A stretch of DNA of 64,000 nucleotides. Source: Chelonoidis abingdonii (lineage: Eukaryota > Chordata > Testudines > Testudinidae). A program made the translations under genes and the position numbers. Shown piece after piece: positions 27,801 through 38,515 of this stretch (position 1 is its first letter; each line of letters starts with the position of its first letter). Location: the NCBI RefSeq assembly GCF_003597395.2, contig NC_133778.1, forward strand, positions 16,020,025 through 16,084,024, written 5' to 3'. The notes under the pieces are model-generated. The model made no database searches. It was given only the letters and a program-made list of their open reading frames with translations, and had not been told where the DNA came from.

Positions 27801-30800
27801 AATGTGGTTTTCTTCTGAGGGCCCATTAGGCTGAAGGGGCTCACATCTCAGCCCAATTGAGGGGGAGTTTTAAAAGTGCTCAGCACTGGTTTAACTCCAC
27901 TGTGATTGACTTCAACAGGAGTCAATGCTGATTTCTCTTCAAACATCCCAGCTCTAGTCTTCTCTCGGGTCTTGTCTTCACTGCAAAACCAACTCAAGTT
28001 ATAACTCGAACGATGCCCCTAACTTGAGTCCCCTCCACAAACAAAACCCCTGAACTCAAGTGCGTGGTGCTTTTAACTCGAGTGGGCCAGCCCCAGAGGG
28101 CACAGGCTAACGCTCCAGCAAGTGCAACCCATCAGCTGCTAACCCAACCACTGCTGCAGTGTGGACACAGGTTAGCATGACTCAGAGCTGCTGGTTCTCG
28201 GCAGCCATCCCACATTCCTCCCTCTCGTGCCCAGAAAGCACAGACAAGTTTTCCAACAATTCACTGGGAAAGAATTCCTTGAACGGCTCAGTTTCCTGCA
28301 GTCTGCAAACCACGGAATGTGTCGCCAGAAGTCAGCGCCACACAGGAGCGAGCACAGTGCATGGGGGGCTCCGATGTTACTGGCCAGTGCAGCCGCTCTC
28401 ACTCAAATGAGGTGAACTTGAGTAACTCGTGTTAACCATGCAGTGAAACCATCTTTAGGCAACAGCAACAAGGATCTGAACCCTCCCACTCAGCTTTAAA
28501 CCATACAAGAGCTCATCTCCCAGCCATTTCTATCGAGCTCTTTGCAAAGACAATGCAGGCACTGATAAGGCCTAGTTCATATTGTTCTCCACCTAAAAGC
28601 TGCTCAAGTGATCAACACCTAGCCAGACAGTCAAGATGAAGAGGCACAAGGTCAGAGGCAAAAGGAACAAATCCCTGTAGCAGTGGCTCTCAGCCTTTCC
28701 CTGCCCGCAACCAAAACAGCATCCAAAGATTCTTGCAAAAATATAAACGAAATCCCAAGTCACTGAAGCCAAATCGAGGCGCAGGTAATGTCTTCTAAGG
28801 GCTAGTGGCCAGATTCACACCTGCTGAATGGAAAGCCTCACAAGGAATTCAACAGGCTTTGAATCAGGCCCCAACTTAGTAGAACTTTTATTTTTCTGCA
28901 GTTAGCATTCACATGGCGGAAGGCAACAGAAATGCCCAAGATTCATACATAACCTGTGTTTGAAATAGTAACGATTAGAGCATTTATCATACTACACGAT
29001 AATCACTTCCACCTTTCCCTTATACAGGCAATATGCTAATCATTCCCAGTAATCCCTTTCCTCTACCGCTACCCTGCCACTTACCAGTTCCTGGCGAGGC
29101 TGCGCTTTGGCAAGGGTCTTTTGAACTGGCCTTTGCTTTCTTCCACCCACAACTGCCTCCCGACGTCTGCTCGGTGTAATTTTCTTTAACAATCGCAGAG
29201 CTCTTTGGCAGAGCGGAAGATTTGTCTGCAATTTCGTGGTTTGCAGCAGTCGGGGGCTTCAAGTGTGGCAGACTTTTGCTGCAGGGGTTGAAGGCCAAAG
29301 CTTCAGAACAGGCTGCAGAGGAGAAGTCATTAAGGCCTGGATGTCCCACCATGGAATTTGTCTCACCTGGCTCACTGATTAGTGTCTCCAGGTAGGAATT
29401 GGGCTCCGTTTTGAAAATGGTAACAGGCAGAAAATTCTGTTCCACTGGATCAGCCTGACTGAAGGCAGAATCTGCTATGCCTCTAGTCTCAGAAGCAAAA
29501 CGCTCTCTGCCTTCATTGTGACCCTCTGGAGGGTCAACAACATAGGTTTTTCTCCTAGTCTTAGATCTGGAATCAGCCCCTTCCCTTAAGGCATTCGTAC
29601 CCTTGGCAACTCTGTCCAGCACTTCTATGGGGCTGCTACTCTGTTTTTTATTGCTCTGAACAGCTGAGGTTCTCTGACCCTTTTGGATCTTGTTCGTTCT
29701 GCTCTCAGGAACAAGCTCAGAGCGGCTGATGTCACCCCCCTTTAAACCTGGCAGGACAGGAACTGAGCTCCCCGTAAGATCGGGAGGAAAGACAGTGTAC
29801 GTTTTCCGGCTAGGTTTGGTATTACTTGATGAATCCTTATTGGTGTTTTTATCCAAACTTTGCACATCTGCACAGGGACCAGAAGTCTCTGCTTCGCTTC
29901 TCTGAGGGTTACAGATGCTCTCTTTGCTCGTTTTTCTCTTGCTCTTCTGCCCTTTTTTAGCCTGGCATTCAGCTTTGCCTGCTTTGGCCTCTGGCATTTT
30001 GGTACCGCTTTGCACGTTCTCCTCACTGCAGTCATCTGCTTTGCTCATTCTACTGGTCTCCCTGGGTGCTTTTGGTTTTGCACATTTCACATTTGCACCC
30101 AGAAAATCCTGCTGCAAAGCTGGTATGCTGGAGCCCTGTTTTTCCAAGCACGGTGGACTTTGAGAAGCACCATGGCCTAATGGAGCTTTACGACTTAATG
30201 AGGCAGAGTGTGGACTTTGGAACTGGCTTTCCATACTACTCAGTCTCTCAGCAAAAGACTCTTGATTAATTTCTTGTGGTAACAAGACCATTTTTTCCAC
30301 CTTCTTCAACTGCCCTACATTCAACACATGCGTTCTTCTGCAATCCTTGGCTTTATCACTCTGTCCCGCAGCACAGCCGCTGCTCGTCTGTAACGACACC
30401 TCTTCCAAAGCATCCCCGGGAGTCTGCCACGCAGGCTTGTGCACTTCCGATTTGCTCCCGCTCAAGCCTTTCACCTTGGATACCTTTGTAGGACTCGGGG
30501 GGCTCTCTTCTTCACGGAGTACGTCCCAACTACTTTCGGGCTGGAGTTTAAGTGCATCTCTTTTCTTTTTGCCCTTCCTGACCTTTTTGACAACTGTAGT
30601 TTCAGCGGCTTTGGCTTGGCCATTACTTTGACTTTTGGCTTCCAATGTAATAAACTCAGCAACTCGGCTGAAGTTATGATCCACTTCAGCATTGCACAGA
30701 GTCTCTTCAGGCTGCAGCAGGTCACAGGGAAGCCCTTTATCTGGGGATTCTGGTTTAGGATAGCTATCGGGCTCCGAAGGCAAATCCAAGAGATTGAGAG

Positions 30801-33800
30801 AGTTCAATTTGACCGGCATGCTTGTTTTACTGGCACAGCTGTCCCCACCAATGCTCCATTTCGAGGCATGATTTGAGCTGATATCTAGGGGTACGTCCAT
30901 GGCAGAAGATGGGGTGCTCGTCATAAAGACAGTGACACGTTTCTTCCTTTCAGTTATGTGTCCATGCAGGTGGACCACACTATCACTACATGGTCTTGTA
31001 ATCTTCTCACATTGAGGCAGAGAAAGATTATTAGCCAGAGTAGATACCGGGAAACTTTCAGAACTTTGTGGGGTACATGACGAGGATTCTACAAAGAAAA
31101 AAATATATAGATATCTACATATCATCCTAAAGTTAACATGGCAGACAACAAATCACCTTCTGCAGCACCAGAAAAATCTCATCAACTCATATCTGTGACT
31201 CTCATTACCATGGACCCCACAGGACAGACAGCGGTATCTCTTTCATAAGACAAGGTTGTGCTTTTCTAGTGGAGAATCAACAAATTGTGCTGCAGGGATG
31301 CTTATTTAGCTCTCCTCAAAACAGCAGAATGGCCCAAAGCACAATCCCAGACCCCAACACACTGGGTATTTGGGGAGGTTCAAAATCCAAATCAGAACAT
31401 TTTATTATTTGTATTGTGGTAGCGCATGGACCAGGATCCCACTGTGCTAGGCGCTGTTCACACATACAGGGGAGATGAGGGGGAGATAGGATTCGTTATC
31501 CAAGGCAATTCAGCCATCAGGCGAAAGTCAGTTGCTGGAAAATATTGCTACACATGTTAACTAAGGATATGTCTACACTGCACTCAGGGATGCCACTGCA
31601 GCATGTGTAGGCAGACCTGATACGCTACCCACCCAAGTACAATCCCGCCCGGGGCCCTAGGTATGTAGTCAGGGAACTAGTCCGGGCCGCTATCCATGCC
31701 GCTGTGACAACACTGCTATTTTGAGCGTGCTAGTTCGAGCAAAGCTACCACGTGTCCATCTCACACAGTGTAGCTGCGCCTCTTGACTGCAGGGCAGCCG
31801 TACCCTTTGTGTGTCACCGCCGTACAAAATTAGTCCAGCCTATGGTAGAATAAGACCCTTGAACGGTAACAAAGCACGTCACCCAATCAGAACCATTTGA
31901 AAACAACACATCAGTAAGACAAAACCATGAACAACATCGACGAGAGAGATTCAACTCTTCAGCGTCGGGCAAAGTTCTCATGGTTTGTATGGTCATAAAC
32001 TGGCTGGAATGTACATGAACCAGAATCAGAAGGGTTTATCTGCATGTTGTGGGAGTCTTTGGCACAAAATGGTGGGATCCCAAAGTATGGGCCCATACTC
32101 CTCTCCCTAAGCACTTCCACACTGTAGCGATTGCTACTGAAAGTCCGAGGAGAGCTCAATCTCTACCAGAGCCGTGATGTTCAGAACAGCAACAACCACA
32201 GTGTCCTTGGCAGACCCAGCTTTGTTCCAGCACTACCACTAGTATTCCCACGACACCAGTACAGCCACAGCGTCCAAGCGGACGAGTTAAATGCACACCC
32301 GTTCAGCCTGTGCTGCACTGACGCACTCCAACAGTTGTCCTAGGAGAACAGACAAAGATGGAATTTACCTCCAAAAATCAGACGAGAGTCAAGAAAGGCA
32401 GGTTCCGGTTCACCTCCTTCGCTCAACCTCTGCCCGTTTTTCTCCTGGCTTGCTAACGGCTCCTCAACGAGCCGGGATGAGGTGGTGGTTTTGCTTTTAC
32501 CCGGTTGCTCTGGAACAGATGTCTGGAGCCCTAGTGGGAACATCTGCACACCCGTGGAGCTACTGCCTTGGCGTCTCTCCCCGTCATCTACTTCGCACAC
32601 CGGCACCCTCATCGGCATTGCTGTCATTCTGCAGCGCAAAGGGAGGTGATCAAAGGAAAAGTGGTAACGGAGCAGATCATGCGTCTCCAGACTTTGCTTC
32701 AGGACACCACCCCGACTTAGGACAGCACTTCAGCATGTCCATCACGGCAAGGATGTGCCGAAGTGCTTTCCTGAATGGTTACAATGCCGAAGCAAAGAGG
32801 ATCATGTGCCAGCATGGCCAGATTTGATCCCTGCTGAGCGGTCATTTCACACAGGGGGGAAAAGCATGTGTCTCTTGGGGCACAGCCTCTGTGGGAGGAA
32901 ACAAAATCTGAAGGGAGATGGAAGCAGGGCCATCCAGGACAGAGGTTTGAACAATAGTGTGCTGGGGTTATACTAGGACCTGAACTTGGGACACGACAAG
33001 GAAGAAACAGATTTTCAGATGTACTGTTTTAAGAACAGGTATTTGCAACGGCATTTCCCAAAACACTCACGCGTGGGTTACAGCTAAGCATTTACTCTTA
33101 AGCACAGAGAGGCAGTAGGTTAGTGGAGACAGCACTACACTGGGATTCAGGAGACCTGGACTCTAGTCTCAGCTCTGCCACTGGCCTGCAGGGTGACCAT
33201 GAGCAAGTCACTTACTCACTCTGTGCCTCAGGTTTCCCCATCTGTAAAATGGGAGTGATACTGACCGTTGTAAGAGTGCTTTGAGACCTACTGATGAAAA
33301 GCACCATACAAGAAATAGGCTTTACTGATTAATAATACAGCACTGCAAAGACACATGGTGCTTTACAAACCTAGGTCCCAATCAAGCAAAGCACTGAAAC
33401 ATATATAATGTGAAGCACGTGGACAGCCCTATTGAATTGACATGTTTAAAGTTACACACATGATCTTAGCCTCATTTGAACATTTTCAGGCTTACCTAGC
33501 AAGTGGAGAGACCCCAAGTTGTGCATCTGTGAGATCATCAGGGCAGCTGCCCTCAACAATGGTGTTGTTCTGTCCCTCACATAACGGCAGAGAACTTGAC
33601 CGGTACTAGAGTGTGGGAAAATGGCATGGTCTGTTAAGGTCTCTGTAATAAACAAACACACTGTACAGTGTAGGAGCGGCACAAGTTCTGATCTTGGTTT
33701 TATGGAAGGGATTTTTTTGGATGCCAACCCGTGGGAAATTACACACTGGCACTTTATATAGTACATAGATACTTTTGAGCATTCTGACATTGAAAATGGT

Positions 33801-36800
33801 AATACTGGGATTATCTATATCTATTATATAAATTGTTTTAAAGACCTTCATACAAAATTGCCCTCTCCAAAAGTAAAACAGAACAAGCCAGGAATGAGAC
33901 AGTACTGGGAGGCTGCACTAGCCTCTCTCAGGTGAGAAAGTTTCTAGCCTTTATAACTGGGAAGTTTATCTTCCCAGTATGAAGAGACGCAACATGATCT
34001 CACTGAGTCTGTAGCAACTCCAAGGGGTCTGTGAATCATTCCTATTCAACTCAGTGGGGTGTCAACTCTGAAACCTAATGACGGTATTTCAAAATTTCCA
34101 CATGGGAAATACTGCCACGGTTGATTATTAACTATTTGTATTGCCATAGCGCCTTGGAGCCCCAGTCATGAACCAGGACCCCACTGTGCTAGGCACTCTG
34201 CAAACACACACCAAAAGATGGTCCCTTCTGTAAAGAGGTAGATTTCTTTAGCAAACAACCAGCCCCTCTGGGATTCTTGGCAAAGCTTGGAGCCTGGGGA
34301 GAGTATGGCCAGCCTTCCCCCAGGGTGCCAAACCTGGAAAGGTGTCAGATATATACAGGGGCTTGCTCTACATACAGATTTTGCATCAGTGTAACTATGT
34401 CATTTGGGAGGTGATAGTTTGCCAACAACCTAGTGTAGACACAGTTATACCAGTATAAAGGCACCTTACACTAGTATAGTGGGAATAGGCTACGCAGCTA
34501 TAACTGCATCCACGCTAGGGGAGCTTGGCCCACTTTAAACTATACCAGTAGAGATCCAGTTTGTACGTTTAGACGAGGTCTTAGCTCAGGGTATGTCTAC
34601 ATGACAGCAGCATAACTATGGTGCTGCAGTTGTAGCCTAGACACCTCCTACATCAGCAAAAGGAGTTAATCCATCAACCTAGTTGGGTCTACAATGGGGG
34701 TTAGGTTGACCTAACTACATCACACAGGGCATGACATGTTTCACAGCCCTGAGTAATGGAGCTAGGTCAATCTAATTTTTAGGTGTAGACCAGGCCTCAG
34801 AGACCTTCGGGCTGTAACTCATCCTGCTAAAATTGAGCTAGAGGTATTGGGCTGGGCCCACAGTGATGTTAACTGGCAATTTCAAATAGAGTTAAACAAG
34901 TTCAGCTGAGCTAATTCATCTGAAGGGGAAAAATCTACCTCAAGGCCAACAGAAGCTACTGGCTGCAACCTGGCCCTTTAATTTGGTCACTGACATTACC
35001 ATATAGCTAAAATCAAGGTACTGAGCGGAGTAAGCAGGTAGCATTTCCAAACGACAACATGAGGTGCAGTCCTTGGACAGGAGCCACAGATATTTCACTC
35101 CTTCCCAAACACGCACGAGTATTCGGAGCCCCACCACCTACCTCGGAAGGTCTGCTCATTTTAATGGCCGTCAGCAGGTTACCATTCAGAAAGGCTTCCA
35201 GTTGTTTGAGGGTTTTATTCTGTATCAGAAAAGTCATGTTTTACAAGGCTGGAATTTAAAATTTCTCTAGACACAGCTGAAGAGAAGCTAATATTGGGAA
35301 CAGAAAGCAGTGCCGCTCAGCCCGACGAGGGAACAAGGGCACGCTATGAGACACTAAGCTCCCAGGAATTACACACTGGTAACACGTCTCGGGTGACTTT
35401 GGTTACAACGAAAAGCTATAAAACACGATCCAATTGCTAACCAACTCAGCAAAGCATGCCTGAGTATGCAGTGAGCCTGGGCTGCCTGGAACAACAGCTC
35501 TGAGAGGGGCAAACAGGCCCATTAATTTCAGAGAGTGCCAACTGATTATAGTTTAAATAGCAACACTTAGCTATTTCACTGCTCAGAGCATATGAGAAAA
35601 AGAGAGGGAGGAGTATCATCATTTAAGTAAAATGCTCATATTATGGGTAGGCCTTTGACAATATATGGTGGGATGGAAGAGGTGGGGGGAGGGAATGGGT
35701 TTGGTTGCCCTGAAGATTTGGGAAATGCCGCACTGCTGGAAGGACCGTGAATACCAAGGTGATGGCATGGTGCAAGCACCTGAGTAGAACTTAGCCGCCT
35801 GGACAATTTGCATGTCTTGTCTGATAGACAAGCCCTTAGTCGTGACTACATGGGGAAATTGACCAGCACAGCTATACCAGAATTATTATCCCCTGGCAAT
35901 TTCCCTATATAGGCAAGCCCTCAGGAACCTAGTATCTTCCCCTGAGATAGCATCTCAACTGGGGATTACCGAAGACAACTAAGGGCCACCTGAACTATTA
36001 AACCACCATATCCAGGACCCAGTTACAACACCATCAACACACCATTTGCACTTGCAGTATAGACATGACCTAACCCCATCTTAAAGTGCCTGTACCGGGT
36101 CATCACTCTGCTCTGTTCAGGGTTGTATTTCAGTTCAGACACATAGGTGGGCTTAGTCTGTCACAAGAGGATGGAGTTGTAACTGTCCCTGCACAGCTGC
36201 TAGGGAGAATGGGACCCATGTTCAATACTATGTTTGGACTGATTATTAAAAAAAATAGGTTAGTAAATTCTGAAAAGTTTTGATGGCAAAAATTAAGTTA
36301 CATTCTTTTTCTTCCTGGCTAGGCTCTACAGAGGTAGTAGCACTGATTGTGACTGCCCCACAACCACAAAGTTCAAGCATTAGCACAGTACCAGAAAATA
36401 TAGCCTTTGCCGAAGCATTGCATTCTGGAAGTGACATCGCTCCACTTCTTTCTGCAGTAACATCTTCTCGAAGACGAGCCTCTGGCTATTCGCCTTCTCA
36501 GCGCTGAGGGCCAGTGCCAGAGCTTTATTATTGTGTTTTAAGGAGATCTTAACTATAGAAGAGTTGTCTACAGGCAAAATAAAAATAAGATATTACATTA
36601 AATCTCTCCTATTCCTGCTACCAGAATAAATCTACACCAGCCAAGGCCCTGCTGCCTGCATGAATCACAGCATGGGTCTGCATTATTACTGATAATTCTA
36701 CCATTTCCATCTAGTAATGGACCAATACCATTGTTAAGATTCTTTTTGTTCCTCATATTTTTTTTTATTTTTTTTATTTTTTTTTTTTTAAAAAACACCC

Positions 36801-37429
36801 TCCTCCTTATTGTCCTTAACTCTGAGGGCTATCGAGTTCTCTTTGTATCCCTTATCATTTTTCTACAATTCCTAACTTCTGATTTATACTCATTTACTAT
36901 CAACTTCCCCTTCATTCCATTTGTTAAAAAAAAAAATTAACAGCTGCCTTCATGTCCCCTCTAAACCTGGCAGTTTTTTTTAATCCAACCTAGCCTTCTT
37001 CAGTTGTGGTCTTGTGGTTAAGCCACTGGACTAGGAGCTGGGGCACCTGAGTTCAATTCCCAGCTCCGCCACAGACTTCCTCAATGATCTTGAGCAAGTC
37101 ACTTAGCCTCTATGTGCCTCAGTTTCTCCAACTATAAAATGGGGGTAAGAGAGTCTAAATCTGGAAGGAAAGTAAGTTCTTGGGGCAAGGACTCTCTCTT
37201 ACTACTTGCATGTACAGCACCTAGCACAGTGGGACCCTGATCTTGATATGAGCCCTGAAGTGCTTTCATAATACAACAGACACTCACTTATTATTTTTGT
37301 TTTGATTTTTGATACAAGGGAAGCATTCAGCTTTGCGGTCTTTAAAGCACCATTTTTCTTCTCCCTCATCCGCTCTCTAACACCACTTAGGGAGAAAACA
37401 GATGTATCCACAGCCTCCTGAGACGCCAT
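21712..37429 (-). CDS. SGO2: SGO2, shugoshin 2 (centromeric cohesin protector), complete coding region
   Basis: Shugoshin 2 binds centromeres and recruits PP2A-B56, keeping cohesin dephosphorylated and shielded from separase, chiefly in meiosis I. Eight coding exons in transcript order (37429-37288, 36567-36392, 35219-35142, 33605-33496, 32628-32369, 31088-29085, 26263-26137, 21850-21712) join in frame to 1011 aa; human is about 1265 aa. Residues 48-132 are the N-terminal coiled coil, with the Lys-His-Asn-Asn motif (Asn60-Asn61) matching the Asn pair SGO1 needs for PP2A. A long basic, disordered middle (about 170-923) diverges fast, as usual in this family. The shugoshin C-terminal motif (about 945-972, Tyr-Ala-Glu-Pro then Lys-Leu-Arg-Arg-Gly-Asp) follows. 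The N-terminal exons match human SGO2 much better than SGO1. Most of the length is one 2-kb exon. It lies convergent to IDH1 and head to head with C2orf80. Confidence 0.93.
22188..22529 (+). mobile_element. hAT-like element, 342 bp, with 8-bp TSD
   Basis: Ends CAGTGGTCCCCAACC and inverted CAGGGATCCCCAACG are flanked by a perfect CCTTAGTG duplication (22180-22187, 22530-22537). The interior repeats 'GCCGAAATTC' and 'TTCGGCAGCATTTTGGCGG' segments in both orientations. Lies in SGO2's last intron. Confidence 0.9.
23452..24960 (+). mobile_element. Nested element within the 2.3-kb composite
   Basis: Ends CAGGGCCGGCTTTAGG and CCTAAAGCCGGCCCTG are perfect 16-bp inverted repeats. Flanks CAGCCGC and CAGCACGG suggest a decayed duplication. 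Its 3' part (about 24790-24890) contains a fragment of another repeat reading 'CCTGTATTTTCCTGGACATG'. Confidence 0.75.
24120..24620 (+). repeat. C-rich minisatellite
   Basis: Tandem degenerate units of roughly 30 bp around 'CCTGCCCTGTCTCCAGCCA'. It creates long open frames on both strands (to 211 codons) made almost wholly of Pro/Ser/Ala/Cys or Gly/Ala/Trp, which are not genes. Confidence 0.8.
26137..26263 (-). CDS. SGO2: SGO2 penultimate exon (shugoshin C-terminal motif, first half)
   Basis: A 127-nt exon recognised by translating the minus strand. It encodes Leu-Gln-Asp-Leu-Thr-Asn at its start, as in human SGO2, then [13 protein letters not shown]. The acceptor is GCCTTTACAG; the donor GTCGGT is weak. 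Phase is compatible at both junctions. Confidence 0.9.
27969..28449 (+). mobile_element. MITE with TTCACTGCA inverted ends
   Basis: About 480 bp. One end reads CTTGTCTTCACTGCAAAACC and the other ends GTTAACCATGCAGTGAA, an inverted match. Internal halves contain mirrored ACTCGAGT/AACTTGAGT motifs. It sits in the SGO2 intron 26264-29084, which otherwise holds nothing I recognise. Confidence 0.65.
29085..31088 (-). CDS. SGO2: SGO2 large central exon
   Basis: A 2004-nt exon encoding residues 256-924 after acceptor CTTTGTAG, ending at a strong GTAAGT donor. The protein is Lys/Ser-rich and mostly disordered. It includes Thr-Glu-Arg-Lys-Lys-Arg near its start as in human, two Arg-Lys-Thr-Tyr-x-Val-x-Pro-Pro motifs (near 29800 and 29540), and a KEN tripeptide at 29187-29179. 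The open frame continues 22 codons past the donor into the intron. Confidence 0.93.
31395..31530 (-). repeat. SINE tail-type repeat
   Basis: 'TTATTATTTGTATTGTGGTAGCG' and 'CACTGTGCTAGGCGCTGTTC', the reverse of the common turtle SINE tail; in the SGO2 intron 31089-32368. Confidence 0.6.
31568..31800 (+). mobile_element. Degraded 'TATGTCTACACTGCAC' MITE
   Basis: One terminus, GGATATGTCTACACTGCACT, is clear; the opposite end is decayed. It belongs to the general GTCTACAC-ended MITE group seen at 34589 and 43201. Confidence 0.45.
32369..32628 (-). CDS. SGO2: SGO2 acidic/serine-rich exon
   Basis: A 260-nt exon for residues 169-256, with acceptor GCGCTGCAG and donor GTAAAT. The Met-Arg-Val-Pro-Val then Asp-Asp-Gly-Glu start resembles human SGO2; the remainder is fast-evolving and low in predicted structure. 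Confidence 0.87.
33104..33325 (+). repeat. tRNA-derived SINE, well preserved
   Basis: A nearly full SINE: 'AGGAGACCTGGACTC', 'AGCTCTGCCACTGGCCTGC', 'GCCTCAGGTTTCCCCATCTG', 'TTTGAGACCTACTGATGAAA'. In SGO2 intron 32629-33495. Confidence 0.8.
33496..33605 (-). CDS. SGO2: SGO2 exon after the coiled coil
   Basis: A 110-nt exon (residues 133-168 plus two bases) beginning Tyr-Arg-Ser-Ser-Ser-Leu, similar to the start of the matching human exon. The acceptor is CCCACACTCTAG and the donor GTAAGC. An upstream acceptor would open a different frame, but that frame breaks phase with the flanking exons. Confidence 0.82.
34120..34245 (-). repeat. SINE tail-type repeat
   Basis: 'TATTTGTATTGCCATAGCGCC', 'CCCCACTGTGCTAGGCACT' and 'TGGTCCCTTCTGTAAAGAG', reverse orientation, in the SGO2 intron 33606-35141. 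Confidence 0.6.
34350..34584 (+). mobile_element. Degraded MITE adjacent to the TCA-flanked MITE
   Basis: Begins GGGGCTTGCTCTACATACAG and ends AGACGAGGTCTTA, an approximate inverted match, with internal 'TATACCAGTATAAAGGCACC'. Target duplication not resolved. Confidence 0.5.
34589..34796 (+). mobile_element. GTCTACA MITE with 3-bp TSD (TCA)
   Basis: A 208-bp element beginning GGGTATGTCTACA and ending GTGTAGACCAGGCC, flanked by TCA at 34586-34588 and 34797-34799. Confidence 0.7.
35142..35219 (-). CDS. SGO2: SGO2 coiled-coil exon, second part
   Basis: A 78-nt exon encoding 26 residues (107-132), Asn-Lys-Thr-Leu to Arg-Pro-Ser-Glu. The acceptor is TGATACAG and the donor GTAGGT. It has the same length and phase as the human exon. 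Confidence 0.92.
36392..36567 (-). CDS. SGO2: SGO2 coiled-coil exon with PP2A-binding Asn pair
   Basis: A 176-nt exon for residues 48-106 after acceptor TGCCTGTAG. It aligns without gaps to human SGO2 through Asn-Asn-Ser-Ser-Ile and Lys-His-Asn-Asn. The donor is GTACTG, weaker than consensus, but it gives exactly the human exon length. Confidence 0.93.
36750..36795. repeat. T-rich low-complexity tract
   Basis: 'TTTTTTTTATTTTTTTTATT' type run on the plus strand in SGO2 intron 36568-37287, possibly the remnant A-tail of an antisense retroposon. Confidence 0.6.
36995..37285 (+). repeat. tRNA-derived SINE with CR1-like tail
   Basis: tRNA-like head with 'GTGGTTAAGCCACTGGACTAGG' and a B-box-like 'GTTCAATTCC', core 'GTGCCTCAGTTTCTCCAACT', and tail 'CAGCACCTAGCACAGTGGGA'. 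Its end almost touches the donor of the SGO2 start-codon exon at 37287. Confidence 0.8.
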
Positions 37430-37441
37430 GGTTGAAGAGCC
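37288..37441 (-). CDS. SGO2: SGO2 start-codon exon
   Basis: The start codon is at 37429-37427, preceded by 12 nt of 5' UTR and an acceptor at 37441. The exon encodes residues 1-47, ending Lys-Ile-Lys-Thr-Lys-Ile-Ile, before a GTGAGT donor. The length to the donor is compatible with human SGO2, which supports this start. The acceptor's pyrimidine tract is a (CT)n run. Confidence 0.93.
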
Positions 37442-37443
37442 CT

Positions 37444-37470
37444 AAGAGAGAGAGAGAGAGAGAGCAAGAG
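37444..37470. repeat. (AG)n microsatellite forming a splice-acceptor tract
   Basis: About ten GA dinucleotides on the plus strand; on the minus strand this is the (CT)n pyrimidine tract directly before the SGO2 start-codon exon acceptor. Confidence 0.8.
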
Positions 37471-38234
37471 AGCGAAGTGAGTTACTGCTTGTATATTTCA
37501 GAAAATAAAGGCTGCAGTTGTAGGGAAACTCTCCCTAAAGGGGAAATGCTTCTCCATCTTTATCCCCTTCCACGCAAACACTTCTGAGCCAAAAACACCA
37601 GATCAGCTCTTTTCCCCTACAGCCTACATATCCCCATGTCCTATAATTAATGTTGCCTTTTCCAGACTGTGAGAATGGACACCAAAATCGCTGCAGGTGT
37701 AATACTAAATCCAGTCTTCGTGTGTGGATCTTGATGGAGTTTTCCTGTCCTGTAAAGATAGGTTTCCAGGGGAGTCAATTGCAGACAGCCTCAATATGCA
37801 CTCCGGCTCCATCAGCCCAGCCTTGCAAATCACTTCCTCCAGCATCAAACAGCAAAGTCCAGGTTTCCCTCCACCCATTCATCTTGATGATCTGGAATGT
37901 TTACAAAACCTAGTTTGTTGGGGTGATGGTGGGTCAGGGCCCCCTGCCTGCCCCACAGTAAATGAGCCACCTTGTACCTCCCATTGCACTGAAAGGGATC
38001 ATGCTTATTTCCATTCACCATGTGAGATTGGGGATCCCTCTCCCCAAAAAAACACCACAAAGTGCACTAACCTGCCTGGACTCAGTTTTCCCAGTGGAAC
38101 TTGCAGAGGTTTCTAGCAGAGCCGTTCCAGCTGCCCAGCCAGTAGTAGCCCCAACACCAGGGCAGAACTGTATGGAAGAAACTGACAAGTTTTCCAGCTA
38201 CACAGAGCTCTTCTTCAGGTCTGGGAAAGGTGTA

Positions 38235-38515
38235 GGCTACGTCTACACTAGAAACTTCAAAGCGCTGCTGTGCGAGCGCTCCCGCGGCAGCGCTTTGAAG
38301 TGTGAGTGTGGTCGCGCGCGAGCTCTCCCAGCGCTCCTGGTAATCCACCTCCACGAGGGGAATAGCTCTGAGCGCTGGAAGACGGCTCCCAGCACTCTGA
38401 GGCTGTCCACACTAGCGCTTTGAAGCGCCCAAACATGCTGCGCTCAGGGGGGTGATTTTTCACACCCCCAAGCCAGCAAGTTAGAGCGCTATAAAACGTA
38501 CGTGTAGACAAGACC
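38235..38515 (+). mobile_element. AGCGCT palindromic MITE, copy 1
   Basis: A 281-bp element with ends GGCTACGTCTACAC and GTGTAGACAAGACC and flanking GTA triplets. The interior has repeated AGCGCT/CAGCGCT palindromes and 'TTTTTCACACCCCC', as in copies at 39435, 40995 and 51171. Confidence 0.75.

Noticed and set aside
29690..30876. Several plus-strand open frames of 70-145 codons
   Set aside because: They are antisense shadows of the large SGO2 exon; the minus-strand frame has the splice sites and homology.
33452..33790. A 112-codon minus-strand frame over an SGO2 exon
   Set aside because: It is in a different frame. The phase set by neighbouring exons and the similarity to human select the Tyr-Arg-Ser-Ser frame with an acceptor at 33607/33606.
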